Shown: positions 59,926 through 64,000 of the stretch, piece by piece
Layout: each line of letters begins with the position of its first letter
How positions within the stretch are numbered: position 1 is the first letter of the stretch
Assembly: GCA_016802295.1 (NCBI GenBank)
Contig: JAESIW010000180.1
Coordinates: forward strand, 1,801,619 to 1,865,618
DNA from: Brachionus rotundiformis
Taxonomy: Eukaryota > Rotifera > Eurotatoria > Ploima > Brachionidae
Direction of reading: 5' to 3'
Length of the DNA: 64,000 bases
Notes under the pieces: model-generated
Database searches by the model: none
What the model saw: only the letters and a program-made list of their open reading frames with translations
What the model was told of the DNA's origin: nothing
Position numbers and translations under genes: made by a program

Positions 59926-62900
59926 GCTAAAATTTTATCTCTCTTTATTTAAATTTTTTTTAAATAAAAAAATTCTAACCATTATGAAATATTTTCTTTA
60001 AATTAAATGATTTATCTAATTTTTAATTGATTCAAGAATTTCAATTGTGTTCAGAAAGCTAAAATTTAGTCGAGTTGATATTAAATTTTTGTATTCAGTC
60101 CAGATTCAGTTTTATTCTAAAAGATAAGATAAGAATTTCAGCAAAAGATGAGTTAATGGAAAAAAAATTGTTTAAATTTTAATTTAAGAATTAAATTTCA
60201 TATTAAGATTTTTCGATTTTTTTGAATGATAAATAAATTATTTAACTACTTTCGTAAAGTTTTCAAGCATAAAATTAACAAAACATTTGAAAAATTTCTT
60301 AACTGACCCTTAATTTAGTGTTTTTTTCTTTGTTGCCTATTTTAAACCTAAAAATTCATCGAACTAATTAAGAAGAAAACTTGAAACTAATGATTTTTAA
60401 ATCGAAAAAACTATTACAAAATTTAATTGTGCAAATTAGCTTCTAAGCCATGTGACCATGCAATTTAAATGAAAATAAAGCAAATTACTTGAAAAATTTG
60501 ACAATTTTCAAATTTGTCAAAATACTTGTTAAAATTTGTTTGATCTTTAGAAATTATGAATATTAGTATTTACAAAATCAAATTCTTATTTCATTCAAAT
60601 TATTAAATAATTAACAAAAGTTTTCAATAATTAATATCTCAAAATTTTTAAAACTTTATCTGGTAAAAGTGAAGGAAAATGAAACGCGAAATAAATCGAT
60701 TGATACTTTGCCAGAGTGTTTTTATTTTTCGATAAGATAAAACTATTTTTGTCTAGATAAGGAGTCCAAATTAAATATTCTCTAGAGGTGGCATTTACAC
60801 AAACATTTTATTCAATTAATTTTAATTACGTTCAAAAAATACTTTAGGATACAGTAGACTCTCAATTAAATTCTAAAAAATAGCATAACCCTTGCTTTAA
60901 ATTGCTGATATCTAATGAATGGAAGATTTAAATTTTTAAACAATTTTTAGTCGGTTAGTTATGCAATCCTGAATAAAAACAAGGCCAATAATTAAAGTTT
61001 CCTCATTAATTTTTGCGATTGTCGCTTCGATTGACAAATTTTGGTAATTTAAATGTTTGTTTACTTCAATAAAATGTAAAATTGTTATTAAATTCATTAG
61101 TTTTCAAACTTAGATACAAATTAATTTAAATTATAAAAAAATTAAAAGGAAAAGATTCTAAATTTCTGGATATTGTAGAATGTCTCTGCTGGATTTTAAT
61201 TTTTCAGGTGAACAGACAAATGTGACTGCAAACAAACAATTTATTTGTAAAGGTCTTGTTTTTAAGAATTTTTTGATTAAAAGAGAAAAAAATTAGTTTT
61301 AAGTTAAAATATTGTAAATTTTATAATTAATTTAAATGACTATGCCAAGAGCCCGATTTTAAAATACCTGTCAGATTTCAAAATCTTAATTTAATATTTA
61401 AAGAAAAGATTTTCTTTTTAAAATTAACAAAAAATTGTGTTCAAGACATTAGGATACACCATTTTTACATACTAATCCATAAAATAAAGTATTCTACAAA
61501 GTGCTAAGAGTAGAAAAGAGATAATTTTCAATCACAGTTATGTCAATTTTGCATTTAGATAATTTACAAGTGCTTATATTTGAGAAAAATTTGCCATTTA
61601 TTTTTTCTTCACTTAGAAACTTTTCATTTTTAAGCTTTTAGCAAAATTTTATTTAAAAATGGTTCTAATTAATCTACAATGATGAACTAGATTTAAAGGT
61701 TAACAAATTCAACTTTATCCTCTAAAAAAAATCTATTTTAAAAGATAAATATTTAAAAGACAATACAATTTTGTTGAAGGCCTAATTGAGAACAAATATC
61801 ACCCAAAATATTAATAATATACGGTATATTTACATTTTTAATAATTGATTTTTTAATCGGGCTATTTGTTTCAGCTATTATTATTGAGTAAGGATTTTCG
61901 AAGAAAATATGTTGGATAGCTATTTTATAGCAAAGGATACATATAAAGATCATAAAACACGTAAGCTATTAAAATATTATTGTCGGTCATAATTTTTCAA
62001 AAGGTTTAATCGATAAATTTCTGACATGGTTTTATGAGCTATAAATATTTAATTTTGAAAAAATTGAATAATTATTTGAAAACGAGTAGATTAAGCTTTT
62101 TTGTATTTTTTAATGGGAGATTAATTTAAGGTTCTAATCACGCAACATAATTTTAATTCTAACTATACTTAAACTATTTTAGAATGAATGAATTAATTCA
62201 AGGATATGATTTTTATAAATTATTAGATCTTGTTAATTTGAAGCATAAGCTGTAAGTTTATTTTTTAAAAATTAACAAATAAATACGAACAGATAAACTT
62301 AAAAACCGATTTCTTACAGGTCATTTGATATCTAATTTAAGATGATTTTCATAATCCGTTCAGAAATTTTTTATCAAAAATTTTGTCACAGTTTATTTTC
62401 ATAAAAGAGATTTTTTATATAAAATAACTTTTGCTCTTATCATTAATCATTTTGGATAGGAATAGGTTTAAATCAAAATATTTAAAGCAATTTAAATGAT
62501 TTTGTTCGAAGCATAGATTGATTTTAAATTATGAGGCTTTTTAAAATTTATGAATAATAAAAAAATGATCAACAAGTGCTTATTTATCATTTTTTCGCTG
62601 GCAATTTGAGGCCTTAGGGTGCCCATTTAAATACAATAAGCGCCAAAATAAAATCAATTTTAAGCTTTCTTGAAATATTCTAATTTTAAAAATGACTTTT
62701 AAAATTGTGCAAAATTGGATAAGAAAATTGTAATTGTAGATTGTGTTTCCAAGTTACATGGTTACATTTTTGATATGTTTCACATTCAAGAAAAAAAGCT
62801 GTTTATCAAATTGAATGTTTTATTAACTAATTTCCGCTAACATGATAAAAGACCAAACTAAAATTAAAGAATTGGTTTTTAATCAAGATAAGATCTTCTT

Positions 62901-64000
62901 TAGTATGAGCTCTATCCAGACATTTAGAACATTGCTTTCAAATATATATTTGTTAAAAATTACAATATTGAAAATATATCTTGATTCGTTTACTTATTAT
63001 ATAACACTTTTTTTTTAAGCAAACATACACACTAAAAACGTAGCACGAAATTAACCATTTTAGACGATTCTTTTTCATTTAATTTTAACTAATAATTCTT
63101 TATTTAATGAAATAATTGACTATAGGCAAAACTGTTTGCCAATATTAAACCTAGCTTTTGAATTTAATTTTGTTACTATCAAATTTTTAAGTTGAATTAG
63201 AACCAAATTTTAATATCTTAATTCCGACTTTCTTGGTTCAACAATTGACTCAAGCTGATTTGTTTTATGACATTCATTTTTTAATTTTTATTTGGTACCT
63301 GATGTTTAATTAGAGATTATGTAACAATCATTGGTAAAAATTACTTTTAACTATGGGTTCTTCGATCACTAATGAGACAATATTTATTTCATTTAAGCTT
63401 TTTTGTTTGATTGTTAAACATTTGAAGAGATTCTTTAATTATTCGTTGCCTAATGTCTTATTAAGTCAAATTTTTACTACAGCTTAAGGATTAATAAAAG
63501 CTTCTAATTAAACCATTATTTAAAATCTGTATACTCAAATATAAATATTTGAATTTGTTTTTTCTGGTTATAAAATGTTTGAAAATATATCATATTTGTT
63601 ATATTAGCTTATTTTGGCAAAATATGTCCCAAATGCCTGGGATAATGCCAATAAAAGGAAATAATCTAGATTGTTCATCAAATCAAACTATTTTTTTTTA
63701 ATTATTTAATTTTTCCTCTAATTTACCAAAATAAAGTTTTTATCGCACTTTTACCCTAGTAATTTCACCAAATTTATCATCTACTGTCCTTTGGTTGAGG
63801 TTTTTTTTTGGAATTTATACTAAAAGTTCTACAGTAACTGAGACTATCATTAAAAAAAACTAAAATAAGAATATATTAATTTCAAAAAGAGATTAAAAAA
63901 GCTGGAATATTTTTTATTCAGTTAACAAGTGCTAAAATCAAGTTTAGAAATTTGTTTATTAATTTTAATGAAGTAAAAGTTTGATATGAAAATTTTTTAA
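59926..64000. other. Gene-free AT-rich end of the window
   Basis: About 4 kb upstream of the innexin with many A/T runs. A leftward 66-codon frame at 61753-61953 starts at ATG but has no family resemblance and no coding-like composition. No tRNA, repeat array or mobile element was recognised. It probably includes the innexin promoter. Confidence 0.45.

Noticed and set aside
61753..61953. 66-codon leftward frame in the last 4 kb.
   Set aside because: No family resemblance, no splice or composition support.
1..64000. CRISPR arrays, operons, prokaryotic promoters or phage genes.
   Set aside because: The window is plainly animal nuclear DNA with spliceosomal introns; no such feature was seen.

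Overview
The window is AT-rich nuclear DNA of an animal. Genes are intron-rich, most introns are about 45-60 bp with GT-AG ends, and CR1/jockey-like LINE debris is scattered between them. An innexin with typical motifs argues for a protostome rather than a deuterostome. The very low GC, tiny introns and compact genes fit a monogonont rotifer such as Brachionus best, but that is inference. I joined exons by hand from splice sites, reading frame and remembered family sequences. No search or transcript data were available.

Layout. 1-234 is the 3' end of an unrecognised Lys/Ser-rich gene. About 6.2 kb without genes follows, then a TBX1/10-type T-box gene (6442-8597, +). From 9.3 to 16.8 kb lie four small genes for secreted low-complexity proteins. 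Each has a signal peptide, a short propeptide ending in Lys-Arg, and a repetitive or Gly/Pro-rich tail. The last two are an inverted, convergent pair whose 5' coding sequence is almost identical. A LINE fragment lies among them. SPOUT1 (-) and a degenerate TRMT2B-like gene (+) follow; the latter carries two MITE-like elements in one intron. A divergent MARCH5-like paralogue (-) comes next, then LINE debris, then the orthodox MARCHF5 (-).

The second half holds a WSB-type WD40/SOCS-box gene (+), two tandem K2P potassium channels (-), and two casein kinase 2 beta genes in inverted orientation around LINE debris. Then come AMMECR1 (+), RPL26 (-), WDR5 (+), ELP4 (+, with an antisense LINE fragment in intron 1), GLRX3 (+), a nucleoplasmin-like gene (-) and an innexin (-). 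The last 4 kb has nothing recognisable.

Most genes are unrelated housekeeping or signalling genes, as expected in an animal genome. The parts that look unusual are the secreted-protein cluster, the signs of recent sequence exchange between inverted duplicates (the repeat proteins and CK2 beta), the TRMT2B-like gene that has lost its catalytic motifs, the MARCH5 paralogue with an expanded RING-CH domain, and a 17-nt exon encoding part of a potassium-channel selectivity filter.
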